Below, piece after piece: positions 27,815-39,900 of a DNA stretch of 64,000 nt (positions are counted from its first letter, which is position 1; every line of letters starts with the position of its first letter). This DNA is from Puffinus mauretanicus (taxonomy: Eukaryota; Chordata; Aves; Procellariiformes; Procellariidae), in NCBI GenBank assembly GCA_023333565.1, contig JAJKFH010003937.1:372001-436000 (forward strand), given 5' to 3'. The notes under the pieces were generated by a model that searched no databases, was not told where the DNA came from, and worked only from the letters and a program-made list of their open reading frames with translations. The translations under genes were made by a program, and so were the position numbers.

Positions 27815-29649
27815 AATTAAATGCAAATTTCTGTATTAAGTTAAAACAATATTCCTCCAATTCCATGCAGAAGCTTAAACCTCAAGGCCTTAGAAAATCC
27901 TCTAAAGCTAGAGAATGGAAATGACATTATTAAATAAACCGCTTTGAAATGTTACGCTATCTAAACAGAAATAGTTGAAAGGTATGTGAAGGTAATGCTT
28001 AAAGAACACTTTTAGTCACCATTACTCAGATGAAACAATTTAAGGACTTAGGGAAAAAATATGCCTTTTCAGTCAGATTTAAAAAAAAAATTAGAACATA
28101 ATTACTTGATTTAAAGACATTTTCTCAACTGGCCAAGAAGGCAGAAATAGCCAAGTGACTGTCTTTCAGAGCTGTCGCTTAAGCACAGAAAGTACAAGGT
28201 GGCAGTTTAATCTTTCCTAGTAGCATGGGAATACTCACGGGTATAAGTAACGATTGCTTAGTCACTTAGTTTTCCTAGAAATTACTGCCCCTATGTCTTG
28301 AAATAAATCACATTTAGGAATCCCACGTATGCAAATCATATCACTACATTGCCCTATTCTAAATTTCCCAATTACTTCTATAATGTCATATTCGGTCATA
28401 AAATGGGATGTATAAAATTAACTGCATTGCAGCATTACTAGTTTGGTTATAACAAAAAAGAGCTTCTTTAGTACTGAGCAAAACAGTAATGGGAAAATTT
28501 GATTATCCACCCCATCACTGTAGATTCAGAATTTATTTTAGGCATCAAAATACCCTACTTAGGAGGCAAAAGGGAAGAAATAGTTCTGAGGTGACTTCCT
28601 TTAGATGTTTTCTTCCCCCAAAATTTAGAATCTTGTTAATAAACTTCCCTGCAGATATGTGAGGCTGAGGTGATGACACATCACTGACCAGTGACATACG
28701 ATGTAATTAGAGGTAAAAATTAAACAAGCCATTGATGCTCTTCAATATCCTCCCTTTCTAAAAGTATTTCCAAACATACTAGAAGTAAGATATTTCTGCT
28801 GTAAAGGCATTTTATTTACACTACTGGTTAAACCCACATCCCATGACTCATTCTGTGGAGGAAGTGGGAACACAGAGACATATTGAGGCGAGTTTCCCCA
28901 TGAACAGCATTGGCACTGTGTCTATATTGATAGAAGTAAAAAGGGAATCCACAGAATTTGTTAAATCAAATGCAATAATTTCTAAGGGCATTTGCCTTTT
29001 TTTTTCCCCTCTCCTAAGCACTTACTCTCCATTTACTTTCTTTCTTATAAATGTTTAAAACCTCAATATGATAATAAATAACTACGAATCCACCTCACTT
29101 TTCTTTTTCCCCTCTCCCCTTTTATTCCTGGACTGTGAAAAAATCTGACCCTGAGAACTCAGCCAGATTCTGCCTCGTGTACAGGAGCACCTGTACTTCA
29201 AGAAAAATGTTCAAATTTCATTATTCATTCTAAAATTATTACATCATCTAAAAAAATTGCCTCTAAGCATACTATTGGTATTCCTTCTTATTCTTAATAT
29301 TGCTGATTTGCAGTATACACCCAGCATAAATCCAAAATAGAAGGGTTCTCTTGAAGGGAACTGCTGCAGAGCTATTTATCACAGTAGAAGAACATCAGAT
29401 TTGCAAAACTGTTTTTGAAAATCATTTCTCTTTGGCTTCAGATTAAATGAGCATACATTTCAGAAGTAATTCTGTCTATGGTAAAATTCCACAACTGAAA
29501 ACATCTTGCTTTCTTTTATCTCATAATATAAAAGCTCTTGCACAGTAGAACCGTTTATGCTGTCCAGGCCATCTTGGGAATACTTAACTACAGGACTTTC
29601 AACAAAAAGTATCATCTTTCAGACTGTCCCTAAGCACTTGTCTTGTGTT

Positions 29650-30120
29650 TCAGCTTCTTAAATCCAATACCACCTGCGAATGAAATGTACTCTGCCAATA
29701 TACAACAACGGCACATCTTTCTGTCTGTGCATCTACTTTTTGTCGAGAAATACCCAGCAAGATGAAAAATGTGCTATTTTGAAATGACTTTGGAAATAAA
29801 AAAATACATTTGCCTAAAATTTCATTATTTTTGATGCTGTTGAAAGTTTTCATGGACATCCAGAAATACCTTTCTTGAGACAGAGTATTAACACATTTTG
29901 AACTGTTATAACATAACAGCCACTGCAGGTCATACCAGATGTCCATGGTATAGTCAAATATCCCATCTCTGACAGCCGTCAATAGAAAATACTCAATGAA
30001 GACTAAGAGAACAGTATAAGCATACAGTGTTACTCTGCCAATACTCTCTCGACCTCCAACAGATCTGCAATATAGATCCTTCCACAACCAGATAGCTTCA
30101 GTAATAATGCATTTTGCCAT
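29650..30120 (-). other. Unassigned 156-codon open frame in intron
   Basis: An ATG-initiated frame of 156 codons runs on the ATE1 strand inside the 27-kb intron. The translation is rich in Trp, Cys, Tyr and Phe, starts MAKCIITEAIWLWKDLYCRS and has hydrophobic stretches (LYAYTVLLVFIEYFLL). I do not recognise a family. It has no clear splice frame into ATE1. Length alone makes it stand out in AT-rich DNA. It may be a decayed repeat or chance. Confidence 0.15.
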
Positions 30121-30484
30121 TCGATAATCCTAAACAACTGCTTTGATGTACTTCAATCTGCAAACAGTAGTTCTGTTTGATGAACATTCCTACCCTTATT
30201 ACAGAAATGCAGTGAAAATCATGCCACTCATGATTTTACAGACAAATATGGTACCTCCATCAGTCTGAAGGGACCTAAATTCTTTACTGCATCCTCTTAC
30301 ATGAGGTATTCTATACCTTTAACCATCAATCTGCCCTCTTTCCAATCTTGCTTTCTCTCGTTTGAAATAGGGGGAAGGGCCACAGGAGGAAAACATCCAA
30401 ACTTCATTGTTCACGGAGCAGGAGAGCACAAGGTATAATAAAGATATAAAGAAAACCAAAAGAAAAAATTGCATCTTTATAACT

Positions 30485-30514
30485 ATCTGACTAATCTGTC
30501 TTGATTAGTCAGAT
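30485..30514. repeat. Perfect inverted repeat, 12-bp arms, 6-nt loop
   Basis: ATCTGACTAATC at 30485-30496, a loop of TGTCTT, then the exact reverse complement at 30503-30514. It lies in an intron. No function is recognised. Confidence 0.9.
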
Positions 30515-31500
30515 CAGGCTTGATTAAAAAGCAATACTGAAAATTAGTATAGCTAAGAAATTCCTGAGTATGTGGGTTTCTTCTACCAAGTCAATTCATT
30601 GCAATATAAATGTGACTGCTTGTTTAATAAAAAATACCGCCGAGAAATTTTATTTTCACTAACGTTTGGGGCATTTTTCCTCTTATATAATATAAAAGAA
30701 AGAGCCTTTAAGGTGCTTTCCCTTATACTATTAGACATGCTGCATTTTAATTGGAAACTTCTGGAAATAAATTTTACAGTGAGGCTGCCAAGCCTAAATT
30801 AATACTTCACACCATGATATTTTTTGTTTTACAGTTTCCAAATCAGAATTGACCAGAACTTCTCTGAACTTTTGTTCCACAGGAAGGGCAAAGGTTTTAA
30901 TGAGGCTTTAGTCTGGAGATTACTTTCTAAATATTTTGTAAAATCTGAGGGATTTGGTAAGCACTTGAGATGAAAAACACCAGCAGAGTTTGTTTTTGCA
31001 GTCTAAGTAAAATTTAAAATGTAAAACTAGCAAGAAAGAGAATAGTCTCAAAAATGAAGAAGGTCAAGCACCAGTAGCACTGAAAAAACAAAATAGGAAG
31101 GTTAAACACACATTTAATTCTTTTATCAGGTACAGTTTACATCTGTATTCTATTTTTTCACAATAAACCCATTGATCTTTTATTAAAAGTGAATTAAGCC
31201 TGCCTTCATCTCCATTTCCAGCCAGCTGCTTAAAAAGAAGCTCTCAGACTACGTAAACAAAGTAACCCTAAATTATCAACAGCAATCCATTAGAGCCAGG
31301 CAGCACCGCCCGAGAAAGAACGCGCCAGACTACAGGTTTATTAAATTCAGTCTTTTCATTGAAAGACAACCCCGCTGGAATCCCATCAGCAAAGTACAAC
31401 AGCAGACCCTTGCTCCCTGATTTCATTACATAAACAGAAATAGGCTTTATCGATCCCCAGGAGAGTCCTTTGCAAGTAACTCTCACTGCTGTGTTTTCAC

Positions 31501-31602
31501 AGGCGGCGGTTGGACCGTGCCGCGCTGCGCCCGCGCGGTGAGCCACGCCAGCGGGGACAAAGAGCTGAACGTCTGAATCCGCTGCTGCCTCCAACTGTCC
31601 GC
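31501..31602. other. CpG-dense patch in AT-rich intron
   Basis: Eleven CpG dinucleotides fall in the 60 bases 31501-31560 and fourteen within about 102 bases, while the surrounding intron has almost none. The core reads CCGCGCTGCGCCCGCGCGG. It is much shorter than a normal CpG island. A minus-strand frame of 135 codons (31268-31675) stays open across it but resembles no known protein. Possible readings are a small regulatory element, a remnant of inserted GC-rich DNA, or a cryptic promoter. Confidence 0.5.
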
Positions 31603-33872
31603 AGTCACTCACATGGGATCCATCTGTGGAAGGCCTGAAATTCTTCAGAAAAACAACAAAAAAAATCCACCCCAAAACAACCTACACAAATTCACTCCCA
31701 CCTGATAGTCACTTCTTTCTTTTTAATCTTTCTAAACAAACAACGCCCCCCCCCAAATTAATAGATGTGGAATAAAGCAAGCAGCTTTATTTATCAATAA
31801 GAGACTTCAGATTGATCATCAAAAAGTATTCAGCATACAAGAAAGTATATACCAAAGAGGGGTAAAATCAGCCAATGTATACTTTGTGGGTAACTCAATG
31901 AGTAAGAAACAACAAGTTGGATTTAACCGTGGGGTCCACAGTCGCATGTGCAAACAGACTGCCTGATACTCCAGTGCCAGTATCAAATAAGTTGATTTTA
32001 TCCGAACCGCAAACTTTGAATTAATTATGCAATCAACATTTTTAGGACCAAGAGTTGCACTCTTGAGAGCTTAGCCACCTTTCTGTTATTAAAGAATAAG
32101 GCATTGTAATCCTTAAAAGATGTTATGAATAATAACCAGAATTCATTTCCTAGCTCATAAAACTCAAACTACTTTTGAGAAGTATATAAAGTGCAAGGGA
32201 AATATTCCTTCCTCTTCAAAAAGCTGTGCTGATTCTCATTCTTTTAGTTACATTTATCAGAGGCACAAAACCTGTGTAATGGGAATTTTACAGGCCAGCC
32301 AGGGAGCTGTAATGCGCTTCCCAATGCATCTCAAATATAGAAATGCAGAGCAAATGCTCTCTTTCTCCCATATTGTTTGATTTCCTGTAAGTGAAATGCA
32401 AATATTTCAAGTCGTATTTCGAATAGAAGTGTACCAACACTTATTCAGATCAGTTAAATTGTTATGACGTTACTTTTTTGCTGTTTTGTTTTTAAATGTA
32501 CCCCAACAATCTTCAAACTGACTGACCAAAGCAATGTTGTAATTTGCCAACTTTCACCTCTCTTCTGTTTATTTCCCAATTCAATGTAAACTATTAACAG
32601 AAATAACTAATGATACATTGTTTCCAAGGAGAAAATAGTTATGGCACTTGTTTCCTAGATGTCTTACAACTAGCAGGAAACAAATACTTTCCTACAAATA
32701 TTGACTGTATATTCATACTTAGCCGTTCTTCACTCAATATAAAATATTTTTAGCGTTTCAGAAGGTTTTCACAGTGTTCCTCAGGTAAATAAAATATCTC
32801 GGGTAAGTGTAAAACAGATTAAGATAATGAATAAAAGACAAAAAGGAAGACAGCCAAGAGTCATGCTCAATATCCTACAACTATCATGCCATTATTTGGC
32901 ATGCTCTTAACCCACCACGAAAACTGGATTAAATTAATCTTAAATTTCACTCTGATTTAAGGTAAATCTCAGCACTTTATTTGCCTATGGTGGTCTGCAC
33001 AGAAGCACTTACAAAGAAATACTTCCCTCCCCTTGAAATACTTTCAGAAAGCATTATCATTTGTTTTCCCAACACATGCTATTCCTAGGAATCTCCTGAA
33101 TTGTTTGGATTCTGCTATCTTCATAACTCAGCGTACACTCTAAATAGCTGCTTTCACCTTGTTCTCTTTCATAAAAATAATCTGAAATATTTAACACTTT
33201 CTGTCTTGCTTTTGATACTGGAAAATGGCCAACAGGTGTCTGAAAAGGCTCATGGACTGCTAGAGAAAAAATTGCTTTCCGCTGAGGAAAAAGGGGAAAA
33301 TTTGGGACAGGTTTTTTTTTTTCCTTTCCCCTTTAGTCTCTAATTGTGTCCAGCTCTTCTTCCTCCTTTTGCATGCCAATATTATCTTTCCCTCCACTCA
33401 CTGAGTATAACAAGCTAAGGGAGGCTGTGGATGTTTATGTGACAAGATCCAAGCTATGAACTGCTACACATTTAATATACAAACGTGCCATCAGCAAGAT
33501 CCAAGAAGCCAACAAAGTGCTGCTTGAGATAATGTATATCCATGACCATAGTCAGACAGACCCCATTATCCTCTCTAACACCACCGTATTAATCAACGAG
33601 ATAATTTTGGTTTCCAGTTTAAAAGTTAACAGTAATTAGTATGCTTAAGAGACTTTCACTTCACTGTCGTGGAGGGCTGCTGCAGAAGTGATGTGTGCAC
33701 GGCGGGCGTTTATCATCTCTGTTTTGTCAGCTTGGGATGCAACTGTCCAAAGCTAAAGATAACGCACAGCTCTGGGCATACTCTGTCAACCACCTTCAAG
33801 CATTGCTCCCTCCCCCAACACTTCTTGCCAATAGTTTGTGCTTTTTCATTTATAAAGACCAGTAAGTGAGAC

Positions 33873-33920
33873 TAAAGCCACTCTATCTGAAGTCACCATA
33901 TTAAAGCCACTATATCTGAA
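33873..33920. repeat. 19-bp direct repeat, period 29
   Basis: TAAAGCCACTCTATCTGAA at 33873 recurs at 33902 with one substitution. It is a small local duplication. Confidence 0.85.
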
Positions 33921-34252
33921 AGAAAGCCAGTGATTAGGCTTGCACAAAAGAGGAAAAAAAAAAATCTGTATGTTAGGAATTACATCATAAAAACTATACT
34001 TTTAACATCTCTCTGATGACTAGATAGACAAACACATATTTAAATGAATACTTCCGAAAAGATAATTTAAAGATAACTTTTGCAGAGGGGCGGTTGCCAG
34101 TCTTTTATGTTCATATTCTTTGTGCTTTGAGATTTACTCAAGCCAATGGGTGTCTAGTGTACAGTAACATTTCTGAACTTGGACACAAGCCATTAAACAT
34201 CTGTGCCTATTCCCACCCCATACCTGTTCTCGTTCATTTTTTTTTCTGGCTA

Positions 34253-34290
34253 AGATAGATAGATGCATAGATGGATAGATACATACACAC
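34253..34290. repeat. Degenerate GATA/GATG microsatellite
   Basis: The run begins GATAGATAGATGCATAGATG and passes into ATACATACACAC, an imperfect tetranucleotide repeat. Confidence 0.85.
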
Positions 34291-36898
34291 AAACAAGTTC
34301 TACATTTACTGTTCTTAGATTTCAGTAAGCTTAATCCAAACAGTGCATGCTACTAGGCTGAATTTGCCATGTATGTGGTGTTTCACGCTGTAGAGACAAC
34401 AGTACAAAACCTTACAAAATGGTCCCTTCAAGACCAATAACGAGTATTATTTAGCCTACAACAGCTATTGTACCCTGGTTCCAGACTTCTGATGACAGAA
34501 ACAGCAAGCTTATGGATTCTGAACTGCCCTAAGTTGGCTGAGTGTTTATCCAAAGCTGAAATAATAATATCCAAATGACAGACAAGTATGAGGACAACTT
34601 CTGAAACTGAGAAACAAAGAGAAATATTACAAGTATGTAGCTACTCAAAAAAGCTTACATAAAATTCGGGTCACTTTTTAAGTATGTTTTCTAAGTACTT
34701 TTACATCACCAAGTTGCTGATGCATCTATTTTGCCTTTCTCTATTTCCCAAGGTTCCTTTTTTTATTATTATTTCTTTTTTTGCTTATATCGCCTAATCT
34801 GTGCTGTACACAATGGCATTTTATTAAAATAGACTACTGTAACTAACTTTAGCCTTCAATGTTGCTACATAAACTTTGTGTTTGGCATACAAAAATAAGA
34901 GATGCTTATATGGGATGGTACTTCCAGGAAAACCATACCGTACATTTGTGGCTGGAATTCCAGAGACTGCCACCAAGAATATTAAAACATTGCATAGCTT
35001 CAAATATTGCCATTTTATCTCTCTCATTTACTAATATTTAGTGATACTAATATTTCGGTGATACTAAACTGGCAGAGTAGTGACATCAACACAAGCCTGA
35101 AATTCTAAAGAATGTTTCTAATTCAAGGTGTATTTGTACACATTTACAGACTGAGATTCCCCATGAAATTAAAACAGCCAAATATTCAAAGATTTTATAG
35201 GAAAAAACATTATTTCTGTGATTTTAAATAAAATAGATAAAACCAGTTAACATTTACTGGAAATTGCCATTAAACATCCAGTTGGGAAGAAGCTAATTAA
35301 ACACGGTACCACACGGACATACTTCTGAAGCGGGAAGCTAGTATCCATCTTGCTCATAGAGAAGCTACACAAGAATCCTAAAAAAGTAGCACAGTTTGAG
35401 AAGCCTTGAGCAGAAAACAGTAAGAAAGAAGAGCTAAGCTCGTACATTTGATGAATATTAGTTTCTCTGAATTTTAGCTAACTTTTTCAATAACTTAGAA
35501 AAATATCAAGTATATTACAGGAAAAAATGTAATACACGTTGCCTTTTTACTTCAAAAAACAAAGGTCTTGGGGAATAAAAATGGTATGATTACTGAAATG
35601 AACTTGTTTACTTTAAATCTGCAGCAGAAATTCTTAAGGAGACCCTAGCATTAAACTTGGAAGGATAGATTAAAAAAAACTATGACAAAAAGATAAAACC
35701 CAAGTAGGGGCCTCAAGAGGAATGCTTCATTAGAGACACACCAACTATGTTGACTTAGGTCTATCTCAAAAGGAGTTTATTTTGGCAGCTGTGAGAAGCA
35801 AAAGAAAAAAAAAAAAAGAAAAAAGAAAAAGTAGTGAGTGTTTCAGTCATGTGGATCCCATATCTTTCTCTTGAAGAGTTGCCATAAACTGACAATATTT
35901 TTGAGTTCATTAATTAAATGTATGAAATTAAGTATTAAAGTTTATTTTCTTATATTTAACATAAAGTGAAATAACCACGGGAAAAAATGCACAACCTAAT
36001 ATATCATACTCACGCTTTACACTTACATACACAAGATTGTCACATTGATATCAAATAGCTTTAAACATTCATATGTGGAGTCATATCTAAAAGAACAGCA
36101 TTCATCTAAGCAGCTTACAGACACACTCCACAGGAAAGCTAAATTAATGCCCTGTCAAAGAGGCTTCTACTATCTAGTTATCAAAGTAAAAACACTACAG
36201 ACCATGTTTATTTAATAGAAAAAAAAATATCCAAACACAAAATTAAATTGATAGAATTTAAATGAAAGTGAGCACGTTTTAAAATATTTTTCTGTACAAC
36301 TGCACAGGGAACCAGAAAATTAACATTCACCAGAAGTAAACCACCAGCACACAGAAATGGGCGTGAGGGCAGTGTGCATAATTTTTTACTTTTATTTTTT
36401 AAAAATATTGACCATGATTATGATATACCAAAAAGTAAACCAATGCAAATTTAACTTTTTAATCCTTTGTGATGATTAAAAGAAAACAGGGACTAAGCCT
36501 GCTGCCCTTATTCATATGACTCACTTCAACTGAAATCTGTTTTTTCTCATCTTTTAAAGCAATAATTCTAAAGGATGACACAAAAGAAAAGCAGGTATAT
36601 TCTACAGCAAGATACCTGAAAAGTAAATACTGTATCTATGAAGTCTCCAATTTACTCTTTTTATACATGCATAACACATGCATTGCTCTCACAGCTCAAC
36701 CCAACTGCAGATTCTCGGCTTCTGGATAAAACTGTTCACTAGTGTGCACCAACATGGCGCACAGAAACCTGCGTTTCTTCCTGTCCATGAATTTTTGTAC
36801 ATTTTTAACCCTTTTGACAATTCTTTGCCTGTATGTCTATCTTAAAAATCAAACTCCCCATTACAGCCGATGTGTTCTGTGGTTACCTCCAAAACCTC

Positions 36899-36966
36899 GT
36901 GCCTTAATTTCATACATCTAAGGTATGAATTACCTTAATTAAGGTACCTTAATTTCATACATTTAA
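36899..36966. repeat. 23-bp direct repeat around a 16-bp palindrome
   Basis: A string with the core CCTTAATTTCATACAT occurs at 36899-36921 and 36944-36966 (period 45, two differences). Between the copies, at 36931-36946, lies the perfect palindrome TACCTTAATTAAGGTA. The composite could arise from local templated duplication. Confidence 0.85.
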
Positions 36967-39900
36967 TTTTCCCCAGAAAGCGCCAGTGCTCATCAATGTC
37001 CAAGCTTTCCCCATCTTTCCCAGCATCTCTCCAATGACTATCCTCAAAGAGTTTTCCCTGGAGCCCCAAACCTTTTCTTCTCCCAGCTCTAAAACTCAGC
37101 CCTTCACCCCACTCAACCCCCCATGAGCCCCAAGCCGCTCAGAGCCCAGGCTAGCACTTGCTACTCAGTGCCCCTTCTGCTCAGCCTTCCACACCAGATC
37201 TATCTCTGCATTACCACCTATAGCCATCACACCACCACTGGGAATACTACCTCTGTACTAGACTTTCCCAAACTCTTGCTTCTGCCTCTAATGGGGTTTC
37301 CAAAAACCCAGCCAGAAACACACAGGACTTGCCAAAAATCTAGCCAGACAAGACTGAGGGCAAGAAAATAAGATATACCCAGGAAAGTCTGGGATGATGG
37401 TAGCCTTATACTGAATAAATAATTTCATACTTCACCTTCATGCCCAGCTATTGATTCAGTCTGTGGAATATTTGAAGACATAATAAATACTAGACTAATT
37501 GACAGCTTTTCAAATTATGAAACACTGATATGCATGAGTTGAAATATACTCCTAATTAAGAATTCAGATGAGAGATGGTGGCTTTAGATTACAATATGTT
37601 ATGTGGGATTTTCAAAAGCATTTATAGTGTTTACGCAATCAAATCATGCCGAAAAACGATGTCACTTCAAAAATTGCCACTCCAGCTTTTTTCATTTCTA
37701 TTTGCTCTCATACATCTAAGAATTGATAATTCAGAACAGTACAAGATTTTTAACTTTAAGGCTTTCTATGAATATATGGTACACTTGACATGTTTTTTCA
37801 AGTCCAACAAGAAAAAAAACTAGTAAAAGCCAAATAATTTACCTTTAGTCATTCAACACTGAAATATACGCAACCCAGTATTGAAGAAACAACTTCAACA
37901 ACAGTGGTATATATACGCAAATAGGTGTTAACTGATTTTAGGATAGAAGAAAAGAGTAAAGTTGTAGGACAAAGTGGAGAAAACAGCACAGGAAAGCTTA
38001 TTAGTAAAAACTTAATTTCTGCAGAATCTTGACTAAATAATATTGTAGAATTCAAGTTAACACATCCTTAACACACACAAAAAGATGTTATTCAGACTAA
38101 AAATCTGAAGGAGGAAAAAAGGCAATGATAAATCTCAGTGTTTAAGTGTCTACAATTTATAGGATAGAGTAACACACCTCTCCCGAAAAATCTAAACCTA
38201 CTTTTCTTCCCTACATCTGCAGATTAAAAAAATGAATAAATAAATAAAAAGGCTCACTTTACCATTCCAAGCATGTGTTAGAACTTAAACCTTAACAGCA
38301 AGTAAAGCAACTGCTATGTGTACAAAGTATCGACAAGTATCTGTACAAAAATTCTGGACCATCAAAAGAAGTGCACTTGAAAAGAACTTTCTTCTATTGT
38401 CCCTAAAAATGTTTATTTTCATAGTAAGTTTTCATTCATGAAATAAGCGTTCTAATTTTAGGTCCATTTTGTTTGTCAAGTGTTTGTTAAACAAGCTTGC
38501 TTTGTTTGCTGGGAGAGGGGAATTTGTAAACAAAACTCTCTGTGCTCTCCGAGGAGGCCATTCTCAGCAGGAGACCATCCGACATCACCCTGGGACCATC
38601 TCAGCATGTGGAGCTCACAAGCCACACCTCTGAACTGAAGCCGTTATTGACCTCACTGCAACAGTCTCAAAATGAGACAAAAACCTGTATTGCAAAAAAA
38701 GTGTTAAGTTTTGTCACCATAGCAGAGACGGTATGTGGTCTCCAAAACTGGAAATGCGTGAAGTAAAGCAGCCAGGCATCACCCCCCCCACTACAGCACA
38801 CGCAAAGACCTACTATAAAGAGCCAAAAACCCCAATGCTGCAGAAAGCAGAATCTGAACTGCCCCCACAGCCCGTACCAGCTTCCGTTCATCTTCTCAGC
38901 CTTAAGACTCAAAACTGAAAAACAGGCTGTAGCTATATTAGTTGCCAGAAGAAATACCAAACTGGGAGAGCCCCAGAGTTTCTAGGCTTCAATGCATTTG
39001 AGTCCCTCTGGGACCATGCTAAATATAAGAACGTGGGGAAAGAATCCAAATATAGGAACACTAAACAAATGTAGGAATAAGACATAGAAAATATGGCCAG
39101 ACAGAGAGATGTATTGAATTTTTGTTAAACTATTTTGCAGGGAAGAATAACTGCCTGAGGACATAGTATAGTAAAAATAATTCTATCCTTTCAACATGTT
39201 CTTTTTGACATTGACTTGTTTTCAAACTCCTCCTTAAGTTAATGAATTCTGTCTCCTTAATTATAAACAAAATATAAAACTTGTAATACCGCAATTCTTG
39301 TCAAGTAAGTCCATTTTTATTATACAAAACCGAACAAAATGAAATTATAGTAGCAAATTCTGTAGTGGTAATTCTGCATGCAGCTTTTGCATCTATTAGC
39401 AATGTAAATACACACGTGCATGCTTGTGGCTCTGTAAAACTGCCCAACACTATTCTCATAGTTGGTTAGAACAGATTCACTATTATGCTTTCATCTGAAT
39501 TACTACCATTAAAAGGTACACAAATGTCTACTTGCATGTTTAGGAAAACATACTGTTTAACATTATGTATCCCCAAAGTCTTTGAGCTGAAACATCAACA
39601 CTTCAGTTTTCTCTTGATGCCAGATGTTTGGAAACTGTTTTCTTTATAATCACCTTCGGAGAAGAAAACAAGTTTGAAGGCAGATGGGCTGGAATCAGTA
39701 ACTATACCATATGCTACGTTAAGTCCTGATCATACCAAAACCTGGTAATTCAAGGGTATATTAAACATACACCCAAACATAGGATTAGGTGAGTGTTAAA
39801 ATTAGAACTGCACTTATAAAAATCAAGCACTTTATTGACATTCTAACAGTTTATAATCCTCACTTTTCAGAGTTAAAATAATTAAAAATTGCCAAAGCAA

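Noticed and set aside
28670..28740. Possible C/D-box snoRNA (GTGATGA followed by CTGA)
   Set aside because: There is no terminal stem and no second CTGA at the right distance.
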